DNA of 40,208 nucleotides, from positions 1 to 40,208 of the forward strand of contig JAJRQT010000035.1 in the NCBI GenBank assembly GCA_024280115.1. Reading direction: 5' to 3'. Shown piece after piece: positions 1 through 8,396 of this stretch (positions are counted from its first letter, which is position 1; each line of letters starts with the position of its first letter). The translations under genes were made by a program, and so were the position numbers. This DNA is from Bacteroidota bacterium (GTDB taxonomy: Bacteria > Bacteroidota > Bacteroidia > Cytophagales > Cyclobacteriaceae). A model generated the notes under the pieces. The model saw only the letters and a list, made by a program, of their open reading frames with translations, searched no databases and was not told the DNA's origin.

Positions 1-477
1 GGTGTAGATACAGATATTCAGGCGAAATTGAAAAAAGGTGGAGTTAAAGCCAATGGTAAAACATTTAAGGCGCATCTTGATGGAGTTAACCAATTACCTT
101 TGCTTACAGGAAAAGGCCCTGGAGCTCGTAAAGAAATCTTTTATTTTAGTGGTGATGGTAATTTAAATGCAATTCGTATGGGAGATTGGAAGATTACCTT
201 TACGGAGATGTCTGGAGCATTGCCAACTGCTTGGCATAAGACACCAAGTTGGCCTTTAATCACAAATCTAAGACGTGACCCTTACGAGCGTTTTGATAGT
301 CAATCACAAACGTACCTCAAATGGTGGGCAGACCGTATGTACATGTTGGTGCCTGCACAAGCGGCTGTGGGCGAAAAACTAAAAACTTTAGAAGAATTTC
401 CGCCAGCAAGAGGATCGAGTTTGAGTCTTGGGCAACTTATGGATAGGATAACATGGTCAACTTCAACAACTAAGTAG
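1..477 (+). CDS. Sulfatase, C-terminal part (5' end outside window)
   Basis: The frame is open from base 1, so this is the last ~158 residues of a longer gene; no true start lies in the window. The protein aligns by eye to the C-terminus of the complete sulfatase at 3153-4796: both share the order HLDG-x-N-x-LP-x-LTG, an E-x-FYFS segment, a DW/NIK strand, TNLR-x-DPYERF/A, and an F/YPP-R near the end. This tail is the small C-terminal subdomain of alkaline-phosphatase-fold sulfatases, which hydrolyse sulfate esters. The catalytic formylglycine motif lies upstream and cannot be checked. It leads a same-strand cluster of exported proteins, and a weak hairpin follows the stop. The family is clear; the substrate is unknown. 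Confidence 0.85.
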   Translation, partial: GVDTDIQAKLKKGGVKANGKTFKAHLDGVNQLPLLTGKGPGARKEIFYFSGDGNLNAIRMGDWKITFTEMSGALPTAWHKTPSWPLITNLRRDPYERFDSQSQTYLKWWADRMYMLVPAQAAVGEKLKTLEEFPPARGSSLSLGQLMDRITWSTSTTK

Positions 478-501
478 GTTAAGAAGCTCACATTAAAAAA
501 A

Positions 502-551
502 AGGAGGAGTAAGACGAGGTATCAACAATTCACCCTGTCCTACTTCTTCCT
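502..551 (+). terminator. Possible intercistronic hairpin/terminator
   Basis: A purine-rich arm (about 502-509) can pair, with two G-U pairs, to a pyrimidine-rich arm (about 543-551). T-rich DNA follows. It lies between the partial sulfatase and the CoA-transferase gene. The stem is imperfect, so it could be an attenuator or mRNA-processing site rather than a full stop. Confidence 0.3.
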
Positions 552-599
552 ACTTTGTTATTTTCCAAAAGATTATTTAAAAATATAAATCGTAATACT

Positions 600-2057
600 A
601 TGATTACTAATCAACCCGTGGAGAACCACGATGACTTAAGAAAAGTAGTTGACAACATTCTTAGAGATGTTGGCCTTGACATTGGCATGAGTGGAGGTAA
701 AGTAACCTTTGCTGGTAAAGACCCTGTTAGAGCAACTGTAATGAAAGCTGGTGGTGCAGCAGCGGCCGTTTTGGCAGCGAATGCGGTAGCAGAAGCAGCT
801 ATTTGGAAAGAGCGTACTGGAGAAAGTCAGGATATTCATGTTGATTTAAGAAAAGCTTGGATAGAGCAAAGCCCTTGGCAAGTGGATGCCGCCCCTTATA
901 CCACCATAAATGGCGTGGGTAAAATGTTTAATATGGGTTCTTATGTAGTAACCAACCCTTTGCTTCCTACAAAAGATGGCCGGTGGATGACTATTTGTCC
1001 ACTATATCCTGCACAAGAAAGAAAATTTCTTTCGTTTATGAATAGTGGGCCAGCACCCGGTCAGTTAAAAGAAGCAGCGATCAGACGCGATTCTAGGGAA
1101 ATGGAAGAAGCTGCAGAAGCGGGCCAGATTCCTGTGCAAATTGTCAGAACAGTAGAAGAGTTTGATGCCTCTGAACACGGAAAAATTCAAAATGCCTTGC
1201 CATTGGTTCAAATTGAAAAAATTGGAGAAAGTGATCCTATTCCACTTCCAAATGGGGAAAGACCTTTATCAGGACTTCGCGTATTAAACTTTGTTCATGC
1301 AGTAGCTGGGCCAAGTGTACCAAGAACATTGGCAGGACAAGGAGCTGAATGTTTAAATTTGAATATGCCAGATTGGACAGAATATGGTAATTTCTTCTTT
1401 CAGGCAGATGTTGGTTTAAAACAAGCCTATTTGGATGCAAGAAAACCTGAAAATCGCCAAAAAGTATATGAATTGATAAAAGATGCTGATGTATTTGTTG
1501 AAAACCTTAAGCCAGGTCTTGCAGATGACGAAGGCTATTCGGCAAGCACATTTGCTGAGAAAAAACCAGGTATTATTTATTGCAGTGTGAAAATGATGGC
1601 ACCAGGTGGCCCTTGGTCACATTGGGCAGGGTTTGATGTAAATGCAGCAGGTGTTACCGGATTATATACCGCAGAGGGTACACCTGAAAACCCGATGCTA
1701 CCACAACAGGTTCAGGTAATCTGTGATATCCTTACAGGCTACCTTGGCGCTATTGGTGTAAAAGCAGCACTGCTACGCAGAGCCAAAGAAGGAGGCAGTT
1801 ACAAAGTGAGTGTAGCCTTATCATCTGTAGTTAGATACATTTTGAGTTTGGGATTAAACGATAAAGATGAAATTGCCAATTTAGCTAATTTAGGTCCAGA
1901 TCATCAAATTGTGAAACCTAACTTAATTAAAGGGATGACTGCTTTTGGTGAATTAATCAAAGCCGGATCTCAAGTAGATGGAATGAAAACACCACAATCT
2001 TGGGACGACCCCTTACTTCATGTTCCTGGATCATGCTTCCCGGAGTGGGATAAATAA
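600..2057 (+). CDS. CaiB/BaiF-type (family III) CoA-transferase-like protein, rearranged halves
   Basis: Family III CoA-transferases move CoA between carboxylic acids through an aspartyl-CoA intermediate. The segment that normally opens such enzymes (PLSGLRVLNF, then AGPSVPRTLAGQGAE) starts here only at about residue 222. It continues through DVFVENLKPG to GFDVNAAGVTG, whose Asp346 matches the catalytic Asp position of the family. The first ~220 residues, with AAIWKERTGESQDIHVDLR and a DGRWMTICP strand, resemble the part that normally follows. Variants with this order exist in other bacteria. I chose ATG 600 because the in-frame TTG at 555 adds only a basic, non-conserved stretch. There is no signal peptide, so unlike its neighbours it is cytoplasmic. 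It may activate or transfer CoA on the acid released by the cluster. Fold is likely; reaction and substrate are unknown. Confidence 0.8.
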   Translation: MITNQPVENHDDLRKVVDNILRDVGLDIGMSGGKVTFAGKDPVRATVMKAGGAAAAVLAANAVAEAAIWKERTGESQDIHVDLRKAWIEQSPWQVDAAPYTTINGVGKMFNMGSYVVTNPLLPTKDGRWMTICPLYPAQERKFLSFMNSGPAPGQLKEAAIRRDSREMEEAAEAGQIPVQIVRTVEEFDASEHGKIQNALPLVQIEKIGESDPIPLPNGERPLSGLRVLNFVHAVAGPSVPRTLAGQGAECLNLNMPDWTEYGNFFFQADVGLKQAYLDARKPENRQKVYELIKDADVFVENLKPGLADDEGYSASTFAEKKPGIIYCSVKMMAPGGPWSHWAGFDVNAAGVTGLYTAEGTPENPMLPQQVQVICDILTGYLGAIGVKAALLRRAKEGGSYKVSVALSSVVRYILSLGLNDKDEIANLANLGPDHQIVKPNLIKGMTAFGELIKAGSQVDGMKTPQSWDDPLLHVPGSCFPEWDK

Positions 2058-2065
2058 TAATTTCT

Positions 2066-2097
2066 ATTCACAGGGAGCCATTAAGTTCCCTGTGAAT
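2066..2097 (+). terminator. Strong intercistronic hairpin
   Basis: Eleven-base perfectly complementary arms (2066-2076 and 2087-2097) flank a 10-base loop, just after the CoA-transferase stop. No clear T-run follows, so it may trim or stabilise mRNA rather than fully terminate; the next gene starts 46 bases on. Confidence 0.5.
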
Positions 2098-2142
2098 AAT
2101 CTTATCGATTAGTTATCATTCAACAAAACAGAAAAAAATGAA

Positions 2143-3096
2143 ATGAAACAAACAAAAAAATACTTAACCAAGTGGATGATTATGGTCTTCACCGTTTTAT
2201 CTATGATAGGGTGCCAAACGAATCAGCCAAAAGATAACACTTCTATTTTAGAGGTTGCATCAGCTCCAAGCGAAGAAAAACTACCTCCTGGAATTGTTAT
2301 GAAAGAAGATCCAAAATCTTTTACTGAGGTAGTGAGTAAAATAAATGCTACCCCTGAATTTTTAGAGGCATTACTTAAGCAGCCAGATAATGGGCCTACA
2401 ATTAACCTAAACCTTCTACGATATCGACCACGAGCTAATAGCGCTCGATATGACTTGTACGGAGCTGTTGCGGGAGCTGAAATAGTTGGCGTTGGAGGAG
2501 ACATTATATACCATGGAGAAGGAATTACAGACATGCCAGCAATATTTCAAATGAGTGATGAATGGGATGGTGTAGCTTATGCCATGTATCCTAGGAGGGC
2601 TGCATATGCACAACTTCAGCAAGATGTAGATTATCAAATGGCTATACCAGACCGTGTGGCAGGCACCTATGAAAGAATGTTATACCTTTTGAGCGATGGA
2701 GAAGCTATTTACGAAGCAACAGGGTCTATTACAAACTTTCACAAAAAAAATACGCGTGTTCTCTTTGAAGAAGGAAATGTTATTGTGAGTGAGTTCTTAC
2801 GCTTTAAAAATCCCGATGGACGTGAAAAGTATCAAAAATTTGCAGACGCCTTTGCTCCAATGCTAAAAGAAATTGGTGGAGAAGTAGTTTTATCTTGTCG
2901 TGCAGAAATGCCCATTGTTTCTGAGGAATATTGGGATCACTTCGTTTCCTTCAGGTTCCCATCTATGAAAGCAATGAAAGATTTATACCAAAGCGGTAAA
3001 TTCAATGAAATAAATGCACTTCGGTTAGCAAGTTTGGATAAGACCTTGGCTGTTGTTTCTGAACCACAAAAAATGCCGGCTAAACCCTCGAATTAA
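2143..3096 (+). CDS. Lipoprotein with two DUF1330-like (dimeric alpha-beta barrel) domains
   Basis: The N-terminus has basic residues, a hydrophobic stretch and the lipobox SMIGC (Cys24), so it is an exported lipoprotein. Two related ferredoxin-like halves follow: about residues 80-185 (INLNLLRYRPRA, then GGDIIYHGEG, then YPRRAAYAQL) and about 200-305 (VSEFLRFKNPDGREKYQKF, then GGEVVLSC, then FRFPSMKAMKDLY). Each shows the DUF1330 pattern of strand, helix, 'G-G' strand, and a closing 'FPS/YPR' strand plus helix. DUF1330 proteins are usually ~100-residue cytosolic single domains such as 15543-15845, so an exported tandem version is less common. The function of DUF1330 is not established. It lies between the CoA-transferase and the sulfatase on one strand, which suggests a role with the same envelope-handled substrate. 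ATG 2143 gives the best signal peptide; ATG 2138 is out of frame. Confidence 0.7.
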   Translation: MKQTKKYLTKWMIMVFTVLSMIGCQTNQPKDNTSILEVASAPSEEKLPPGIVMKEDPKSFTEVVSKINATPEFLEALLKQPDNGPTINLNLLRYRPRANSARYDLYGAVAGAEIVGVGGDIIYHGEGITDMPAIFQMSDEWDGVAYAMYPRRAAYAQLQQDVDYQMAIPDRVAGTYERMLYLLSDGEAIYEATGSITNFHKKNTRVLFEEGNVIVSEFLRFKNPDGREKYQKFADAFAPMLKEIGGEVVLSCRAEMPIVSEEYWDHFVSFRFPSMKAMKDLYQSGKFNEINALRLASLDKTLAVVSEPQKMPAKPSN

Positions 3097-3117
3097 GAAT
3101 TAAATATTAACTGATTT

Positions 3118-3129
3118 AGCCTAAAGGCT
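3118..3129 (+). repeat. Short hairpin before sulfatase start
   Basis: AGCCT at 3118-3122 pairs with AGGCT at 3125-3129, directly upstream of the A-rich leader of the sulfatase gene. It is too short to call a terminator. Confidence 0.3.
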
Positions 3130-3136
3130 TAAGATT

Positions 3137-3163
3137 AAAAACAATAAAAACAATGAAAACAAT
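3137..3163 (+). repeat. 9-bp tandem repeat overlapping the sulfatase start codon
   Basis: Three near-identical 9-base units (AAAAACAAT, AAAAACAAT, GAAAACAAT) run from 3137 to 3163 and include the ATG at 3153. A second in-frame ATG lies at 3162. Similar units precede the starts at 5443 and 6970. The A-rich run probably serves as the Bacteroidota-type translation initiation region. A change in unit number would keep frame but change the N-terminus or leader length. Confidence 0.6.
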
Positions 3164-4796
3164 GAAAACGGGAAGCCGCATTGCTGCCGCTTCTAAAATT
3201 TTAACAGTGTTGGCAATTGGGCTTTTCGTTTTTTCTGGTACTGTAAACGCCCAGAAAAAAAAGAACAAGCAACCGAATATTGTAGTTATTATGGGTGATG
3301 ATGTTGGTATCGGCAACATTAGTAAATACACACACGGAATGATGGGTTACCGCACACCCAATATCGACCGTATCGCAGATGAAGGCATGTTCTTCACTGA
3401 CTATTATGCTGAGAACAGTTGCACAGCAGGCCGCGCGGCATTTATTCAGGGCCAGGCTGTTTTCCGTACCGGAAACAGTAAGGTTGGATTACCCGGTGCT
3501 AAACAGGGTATTGATGCTAAAGATCCAACCATAGCAGAGTTACTCAAGCCATTGGGCTATGCAACAGGTCAGTTTGGTAAAAATCACCTTGGCGACCGTA
3601 ACGAATATTTACCTACTGTGCACGGATTTGATGAATTCTACGGCATACTTTACCACCTGAATGCATTATACGAACCTTACGAGCCAGACTATCCAACAGA
3701 CCCTGCGTTTTTTGCTAAATACGGTCCACGTGGACTTATGGATCTTAAAGCCAGTGATGTGGACGACCCAACGGTAGATCCTCGTTTTGGTAGAGTTGGT
3801 AAGCAAATTATCAAAGACACGGGCCCGCTTACGCCAAAGCACATGCAAACCATTGACGATGAACTTGCAGTACGCGCTAATGACTATATGGAGCGTCAAG
3901 TAAAGGCAAAAAAACCATTCTTTGTATGGCTTAACTTTACACACATGCATTTGTGGACACAAAGCAAACCCGAAAGTAAGGGGCAATCTGGTGAATGGAT
4001 GAGCGAATATGCAGATGTAATGATCGACCATGACAAGAATGTAGGGGAGGTTCTCAACCAGATTGATGAACTTGGTATTACAGATAACACCATCGTTATT
4101 TACCTTACTGACAATGGGCCTCATGAGAATGCTTGGCCCGATGCTGCATCTACACCTTTTCGTAGTGAGAAAGATACTGGTTGGGATGGTGCTTTCCGCG
4201 GCCCGATGGTAGTAAGATGGCCTGGACATATTAAGGCCGGCCAGGTGTCTAACGATATCATGTCTAACCTCGACTGGATGCCCACATTGCTTGCCGCTGC
4301 CGGTGACGCTAATATAAAACAGGAACTTCTGGATGGGCACAAAGCAGGCGATATGACCTATAATGTACATCTCGATGGTTACAACTTCCTTCCTTACCTA
4401 ACAGGTGTGGAAAAGAAAGGACCACGAACAGAGTTTTTCTACTTCTCAGATGGTGGTGACCTATTGGCCATGCGTGCTGGGAACATCAAGTTCAATTTTA
4501 TGGAGCAGCATACCAAAGGAACATACGAGGTATGGGTATCAGAATTCACTAACCTCAGAATCCCGGTTTTTACCAATCTGCGAACTGACCCGTATGAGCG
4601 TGCAAGCAATACATCTAATGAATGGTGGTCGTTTCAAATGCATAAAACATTTTATCTATACCCCGCTATAGATATTGCTTCTGAGTTTCTGAAAACATTT
4701 AAAAACTACCCTCCACGCCATCCGGCAGCAAGCTATACAATGAGTAATGCCATTGAAGCTATAGATAATATGAAAAAAGCGGGAAGTGGTAAATAA
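3153..4796 (+). CDS. Secreted sulfatase (arylsulfatase family)
   Basis: A signal peptide (hydrophobic core about residues 16-30, ending VNAQ) exports the enzyme. The alkaline-phosphatase fold is clear: metal-binding NIVVIMGDD (Asp49/Asp50), the formylglycine motif Cys90-Thr-Ala-Gly-Arg94, GKNHLGD (Lys143, His145), YLTDNG, and a C-terminal TNLRTDPYERA segment. Such enzymes hydrolyse sulfate esters after the Cys is oxidised to formylglycine. Here the usual Pro of CxPxR is Ala, a variant known in some sulfatases. At 547 residues it is of normal length. Start ATG 3153 lies in a 9-bp repeat, with an alternative ATG at 3162. It is homologous to the partial gene at 1-477, so the cluster has at least two sulfatases. 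No maturase (FGE or anSME) is in the window. Family is certain, substrate unknown. Confidence 0.93.
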   Translation: MKTMKTGSRIAAASKILTVLAIGLFVFSGTVNAQKKKNKQPNIVVIMGDDVGIGNISKYTHGMMGYRTPNIDRIADEGMFFTDYYAENSCTAGRAAFIQGQAVFRTGNSKVGLPGAKQGIDAKDPTIAELLKPLGYATGQFGKNHLGDRNEYLPTVHGFDEFYGILYHLNALYEPYEPDYPTDPAFFAKYGPRGLMDLKASDVDDPTVDPRFGRVGKQIIKDTGPLTPKHMQTIDDELAVRANDYMERQVKAKKPFFVWLNFTHMHLWTQSKPESKGQSGEWMSEYADVMIDHDKNVGEVLNQIDELGITDNTIVIYLTDNGPHENAWPDAASTPFRSEKDTGWDGAFRGPMVVRWPGHIKAGQVSNDIMSNLDWMPTLLAAAGDANIKQELLDGHKAGDMTYNVHLDGYNFLPYLTGVEKKGPRTEFFYFSDGGDLLAMRAGNIKFNFMEQHTKGTYEVWVSEFTNLRIPVFTNLRTDPYERASNTSNEWWSFQMHKTFYLYPAIDIASEFLKTFKNYPPRHPAASYTMSNAIEAIDNMKKAGSGK

Positions 4797-4830
4797 ACTT
4801 GAAAATCAGAGTATCAAAAATTAACATATT

Positions 4831-4865
4831 CATTCACTGGGTGGCTTTGAGTCGCTCGGTGAATG
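4831..4865 (+). terminator. Intercistronic hairpin after sulfatase
   Basis: CATTCAC (4831-4837) pairs with GTGAATG (4859-4865), and the stem extends inward with G-C and G-U pairs. It lies in the 102-base gap before the HdeD-like gene. There is no strong T-run, so it may be a processing or attenuation structure. Confidence 0.45.
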
Positions 4866-4898
4866 ATAAATAGAATATTAACCTAAAAAATCAAAAAA

Positions 4899-5414
4899 AT
4901 GGGAAATCAAAAATCGAAATATTGGTATATGTCCCTTATTAAAGGGGTTATTATGACAATACTTGCTATACTACTTTTTACTCGCCCAGAGGGCTCTTTA
5001 CTTGCTTTTACCCTGTACATCGGCCTTGGGTTTATCATTACTGGTATTGCTATTATAATACAGGGAATATCTGCTAAAGGTGTGCTCAATAATTGGGGAC
5101 GGGTTGTTTTTGGAGGAGTTATGGATATCTTTCTTGGCTATGTACTAATAGCGCACCCAGGGCTTACGCTCTCGATAATACCTGTTATGATAGGATTCTG
5201 GGCAGCATTTTCTGGAACATCATTAATAATTGATGCATTTTCTGGAACAGGAGGAACTATGCTCAAAATCATTTTCGGCATTTTTATCCTCATATTGGCC
5301 AATTCGATCATATTCAATCCCATATCTTTTGGCGTGACTCTCATCATTTGGTTAGGTATGATCCTCTTTTTTACTGGAATTTATAATATTATTAACTCAT
5401 TTAGTCTTAAATAA
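4899..5414 (+). CDS. HdeD/DUF308-family small membrane protein
   Basis: This 171-residue protein is almost entirely hydrophobic, with about six transmembrane segments in three repeated pairs. Glycine-rich turns separate them (YIGLGFIITGIAIII, GGVMDIFLGYVLI, GFWAAFSGTSLII, WLGMILFFTGIYNII). That pattern and length match the HdeD/DUF308 family of inner-membrane proteins, whose E. coli member is linked to acid resistance but whose molecular role is unclear. It has the only polytopic membrane domain in the cluster. It could be a small carrier or an accessory to the envelope enzymes; no transport residues are diagnostic. An A-rich run precedes the ATG. The next gene starts 28 bases after its stop, so they are probably cotranscribed. 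Confidence 0.75.
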   Translation: MGNQKSKYWYMSLIKGVIMTILAILLFTRPEGSLLAFTLYIGLGFIITGIAIIIQGISAKGVLNNWGRVVFGGVMDIFLGYVLIAHPGLTLSIIPVMIGFWAAFSGTSLIIDAFSGTGGTMLKIIFGIFILILANSIIFNPISFGVTLIIWLGMILFFTGIYNIINSFSLK

Positions 5415-5442
5415 TAATCTTAAGACAACTAAATTAATAACA

Positions 5443-6956
5443 ATGAAAACAATGAAACATGTATTAATATTATTGCTTGCAACAGCAATTGTTGGATGTT
5501 CAAATTCAAATGAAAAAAAAGATGCTGATTCGTCAGAAAGGAAATCTTCAGAGACAGGAATCGTCCAAATGCAACAAGTACCAATACCTACTTCTGCTAA
5601 GGAGGTTGCTGGTCCCGCAACCGGAAATACGATGACCAAGGCTTATGTACAGGCAATTGGGCAGATCGCTTATGTGTGGGGATGGCCTTTGGTGAATATG
5701 ACCAATCGATTTAAAATGTATTCGCAAATTACAGAACCCTAGTGGTAGGAGGTTTACCAATAGGATTTAATGAAATTTCTATGCTTACAGGTTATATCAG
5801 CCCGGAACAAAAATCTGTTGCTTGTCCCAATCAGGATGTTGTGTATGGTACTTCCTTTTTTGACTTAGATAAAGAGCCAGCTATCTTTCAAGTACCCGAT
5901 TTTAAAGATCGGTTTTGGGTCTATGCACTTTATGATGCTCGAACTTCAGAATTTTCAAAAATTGGTAAACCTTATGGTACTAAGCCAGGTTTTTATATGG
6001 TAGTTGGCCCGAATTGGGATGGCGAAATGCCTGACGGTATTACTTCAGTAGTGCGATCTTCTACGTCAATGATATTTGCTATTCCTAGAATTTTCCTCGA
6101 TGCCACCGAAGAAGATAAGAAAGCAATTCAACCAGTGATAAACCTGGTAAACATATATCCGCTATCAAAGTACGATGGAAAAATGAAAACAACTGATTGG
6201 GCAAAAATTCCAAAGATCCCAAGTCAGGGAAGTGGTGGTAGCGCGGAAATGGTATGGGTGAACCCGAAGACATTTTTCGATGAATTGCCAGCTGTAATGA
6301 AGGCACTAGCACCCTTGCCAGGTGAAGAAGCTCTTTATGGATTGATTAACAGTGTACTAGATGCTGCAGCTAATGATCCCGCACTTATGCAGGTGCTTAA
6401 AGAGACTGCTGCCGATGCTGAAAAAGAGATTATTACACCTTTTCGTCAATGGAAACACGTTGGTCGTTCAGCGGGTAATGGTTGGAATTCTCCTGTAAAC
6501 AATGCCGCCTGGGGTACAGATTATTTGAATAGAACTGCCAGTTCAAAATCGAATATGTGGGATAATATGCCAGAAGAAACTAAATATATCTATCGTGATT
6601 TTGATAGCAATGGAGAACTACTTGATGGTAAGAATGATTACACCATAACATTCCCAAAAGGGCAAACACCACCTGTAAAAGGATTTTGGTCGCTAACCTT
6701 ATATAACGCAGAACACTTCTTCAATCCGAACAAATTGGATCGCTATTCTTTAGGAACTAAGAATAAGACGCTGCAAAACAATGCAGATGGTTCCCTTACT
6801 TTATATTTTGGAGCAAACTCTCCCGGAAAAGATAAGGAATCCAATTGGTTGCCTGCACCCAACGGGCCGTTTTCGCTTTATTTGCGCACCTATTGGCCTG
6901 ATGAGGCCATACTTGATGGAAGTTGGAGCCCTGCTAATATTGAAAAGGTAAATTAA
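5443..6956 (+). pseudogene. DUF1254/DUF1214 lipoprotein, split by a one-base frameshift near 5740
   Basis: The first frame (5443-5742) gives a lipoprotein signal (IVGC, Cys19) and the opening of a DUF1254 domain (AYVWGWPLVNMTNRFKMYSQ), then stops at TAG 5740-5742. The next frame resumes at once (GTG 5742) with VGGLPIGFNEISMLTGYI and ACPNQDVVYGTSFF, both expected to follow in this family. It then runs through the C-terminal DUF1214 part (FWSLTLYNAEHFF, LDRYSLG, GKDKESNWLPAP) to 6956. Adding one C to the CCC at 5737-5739 restores a ~505-residue protein. It is therefore a recent pseudogene or a homopolymer read error. Biochemical function of DUF1254/1214 proteins is not established; members are beta-rich envelope proteins. 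A 9-bp A-rich repeat overlaps ATG 5443, and a paralogue follows 13 bases downstream. Confidence 0.85.
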
Positions 6957-6971
6957 AACAATAAAAACAAT
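6954..6971 (+). repeat. 9-bp A-rich repeat overlapping a stop and a start codon
   Basis: Units TAAAACAAT (6954-6962) and AAAAACAAT (6963-6971) contain the stop of the upstream DUF1254 gene and the first bases of the ATG at 6970. They match the repeats at 3137-3163 and 5436-5453. Confidence 0.55.
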
Positions 6972-8364
6972 GAAATATTTATTAATGTTAATGCTTATGA
7001 TAGCATTTATAGGATGCTCAAATCCAAAAGATAATAAGGAAGATAAAAAAACTTCCTCTAGTGAACTTACAGCTGAAGAAGCAAAATCAATTGCCAAAGA
7101 GGCATACATTTTCAATTACTCCCAAGTAATGATGTATCGAACGATGTATCGTCAAGCTATAGATAAAAAATCGGAGTCCTATGTTGGTTTCGGTAATTGG
7201 TTGCATTTAGGTGTGTCATCTCCAAAAGATCAAGATATTGTTGCTCCAAACAATGATTCACCTTATTCTTGGGCTTGGGTAGATACCCGTGCAGAGCCAT
7301 ATGTGCTAACAATTCCTAAGATCGAAAAAGATCGTTTTTACACCAGTCAATGGGATGATATGTGGAGTTATGTTATTGGAAATGCTGGGTCTGATGATGA
7401 CGGTAATGATGGTGCTACTGTATTATTGGCATCGCCAAAATGGAATGGGACACTGCCAGAAGGTGTAAAACGAGTTATTAAAGGAGATACCTATTTTTTA
7501 GGATCATTGACGCGTACGCAGTTAATTTATCCAAAAGATCTTCCGAATGTTCAAAAAATTCAAAAAGAATATAAGTTAGAAACCTTAAGTAGTTATTTGG
7601 GCAAAGAGGCTCCAGATGCAGCACCGGCTATTCAATGGATGGCGTGGACAGATGGAGATGAAAAAACCAACAAATTTTGGTCGTATGCAAATTTTTTAAC
7701 GGCTTATTCAATTCCAAATATACAAGACAAACCAATATTAGATCGAATGGCTAAAATTGGTTTGGTCGCTGGTAAAGAATGGAATGCATCATCTTTTGAT
7801 AAAGATATTAGTACTGCCATTGCAGCTGGAATGAAAGAGGCAATAGATTCGTTAGATCAAGCTGCGATCACTTTTACTGACCCAAGTTTATTTTTCCGTT
7901 CACGTAAAGATTCGCATAAAGACTATTTCGATAGAGCATTGGGTGCTAAAGTGGGAATTTTTGGTAATGTAAAAAGAGTGTCCGCTTATTTTGCAATTTC
8001 TAAAGATGATAAAGGAGTACTTTTTGATGGAAGCAAACACGATTATCAAATCACTTTTACAAAAGATCAAATTCCACCAGTAAAGAATTTTTGGTCGTGG
8101 ACTATGTATAAACTTCCGCAACGTTGGTTGGTTGATAATCCTTTGGATAGATATTCTATTGGAAGTGCAACTCCAGGATTAAAAACTGCTGCGGATGGTT
8201 CAATTACTATTTATATGCAAGCAAAATCACCTGGAAAAGATAAAGAAAGCAATTGGCTACCAGCGCCCGAAGGTCCATTTTGGCCAGTGTTAAGAACCTA
8301 TGGCCCGGGTAAAACGATTTTAGATAAAACTTATAAGGTGCCACCAATAAAGCAGGTCAATTAA
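6970..8364 (+). CDS. DUF1254/DUF1214 lipoprotein (intact paralogue)
   Basis: A short lipoprotein signal ends at IGC (Cys16). The N-terminal DUF1254 region (about residues 40-190) includes AKEAYIFNYSQVMMYRTM, APNNDSPYSWAWVD and PKIEKDRFYTSQWDD. The C-terminal DUF1214 region (about 335-455) includes IPPVKNFWSWTMYKL, NPLDRYSIG, GSITIYMQ and GKDKESNWLPAPEGPF. Length (464) is normal for the combined family. The final ~100 residues closely match the preceding gene, so the two arose by duplication, but their N-terminal halves differ a good deal. The family role is unknown; the two beta domains resemble carbohydrate-like binding or hydrolase folds only loosely. Gene spacing of 13 bases upstream and 32 bases downstream supports a single transcript with the DUF3604 genes. 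Confidence 0.85.
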   Translation: MKYLLMLMLMIAFIGCSNPKDNKEDKKTSSSELTAEEAKSIAKEAYIFNYSQVMMYRTMYRQAIDKKSESYVGFGNWLHLGVSSPKDQDIVAPNNDSPYSWAWVDTRAEPYVLTIPKIEKDRFYTSQWDDMWSYVIGNAGSDDDGNDGATVLLASPKWNGTLPEGVKRVIKGDTYFLGSLTRTQLIYPKDLPNVQKIQKEYKLETLSSYLGKEAPDAAPAIQWMAWTDGDEKTNKFWSYANFLTAYSIPNIQDKPILDRMAKIGLVAGKEWNASSFDKDISTAIAAGMKEAIDSLDQAAITFTDPSLFFRSRKDSHKDYFDRALGAKVGIFGNVKRVSAYFAISKDDKGVLFDGSKHDYQITFTKDQIPPVKNFWSWTMYKLPQRWLVDNPLDRYSIGSATPGLKTAADGSITIYMQAKSPGKDKESNWLPAPEGPFWPVLRTYGPGKTILDKTYKVPPIKQVN

Positions 8365-8396
8365 TTTAAAAATTTATGTATTTAAATTTAAAAACA

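Noticed and set aside
3666..4370. 234-residue open frame on the - strand inside the sulfatase gene
   Set aside because: It lies wholly within a clear sulfatase coding region, reads as low-conservation shadow sequence and has no start context.
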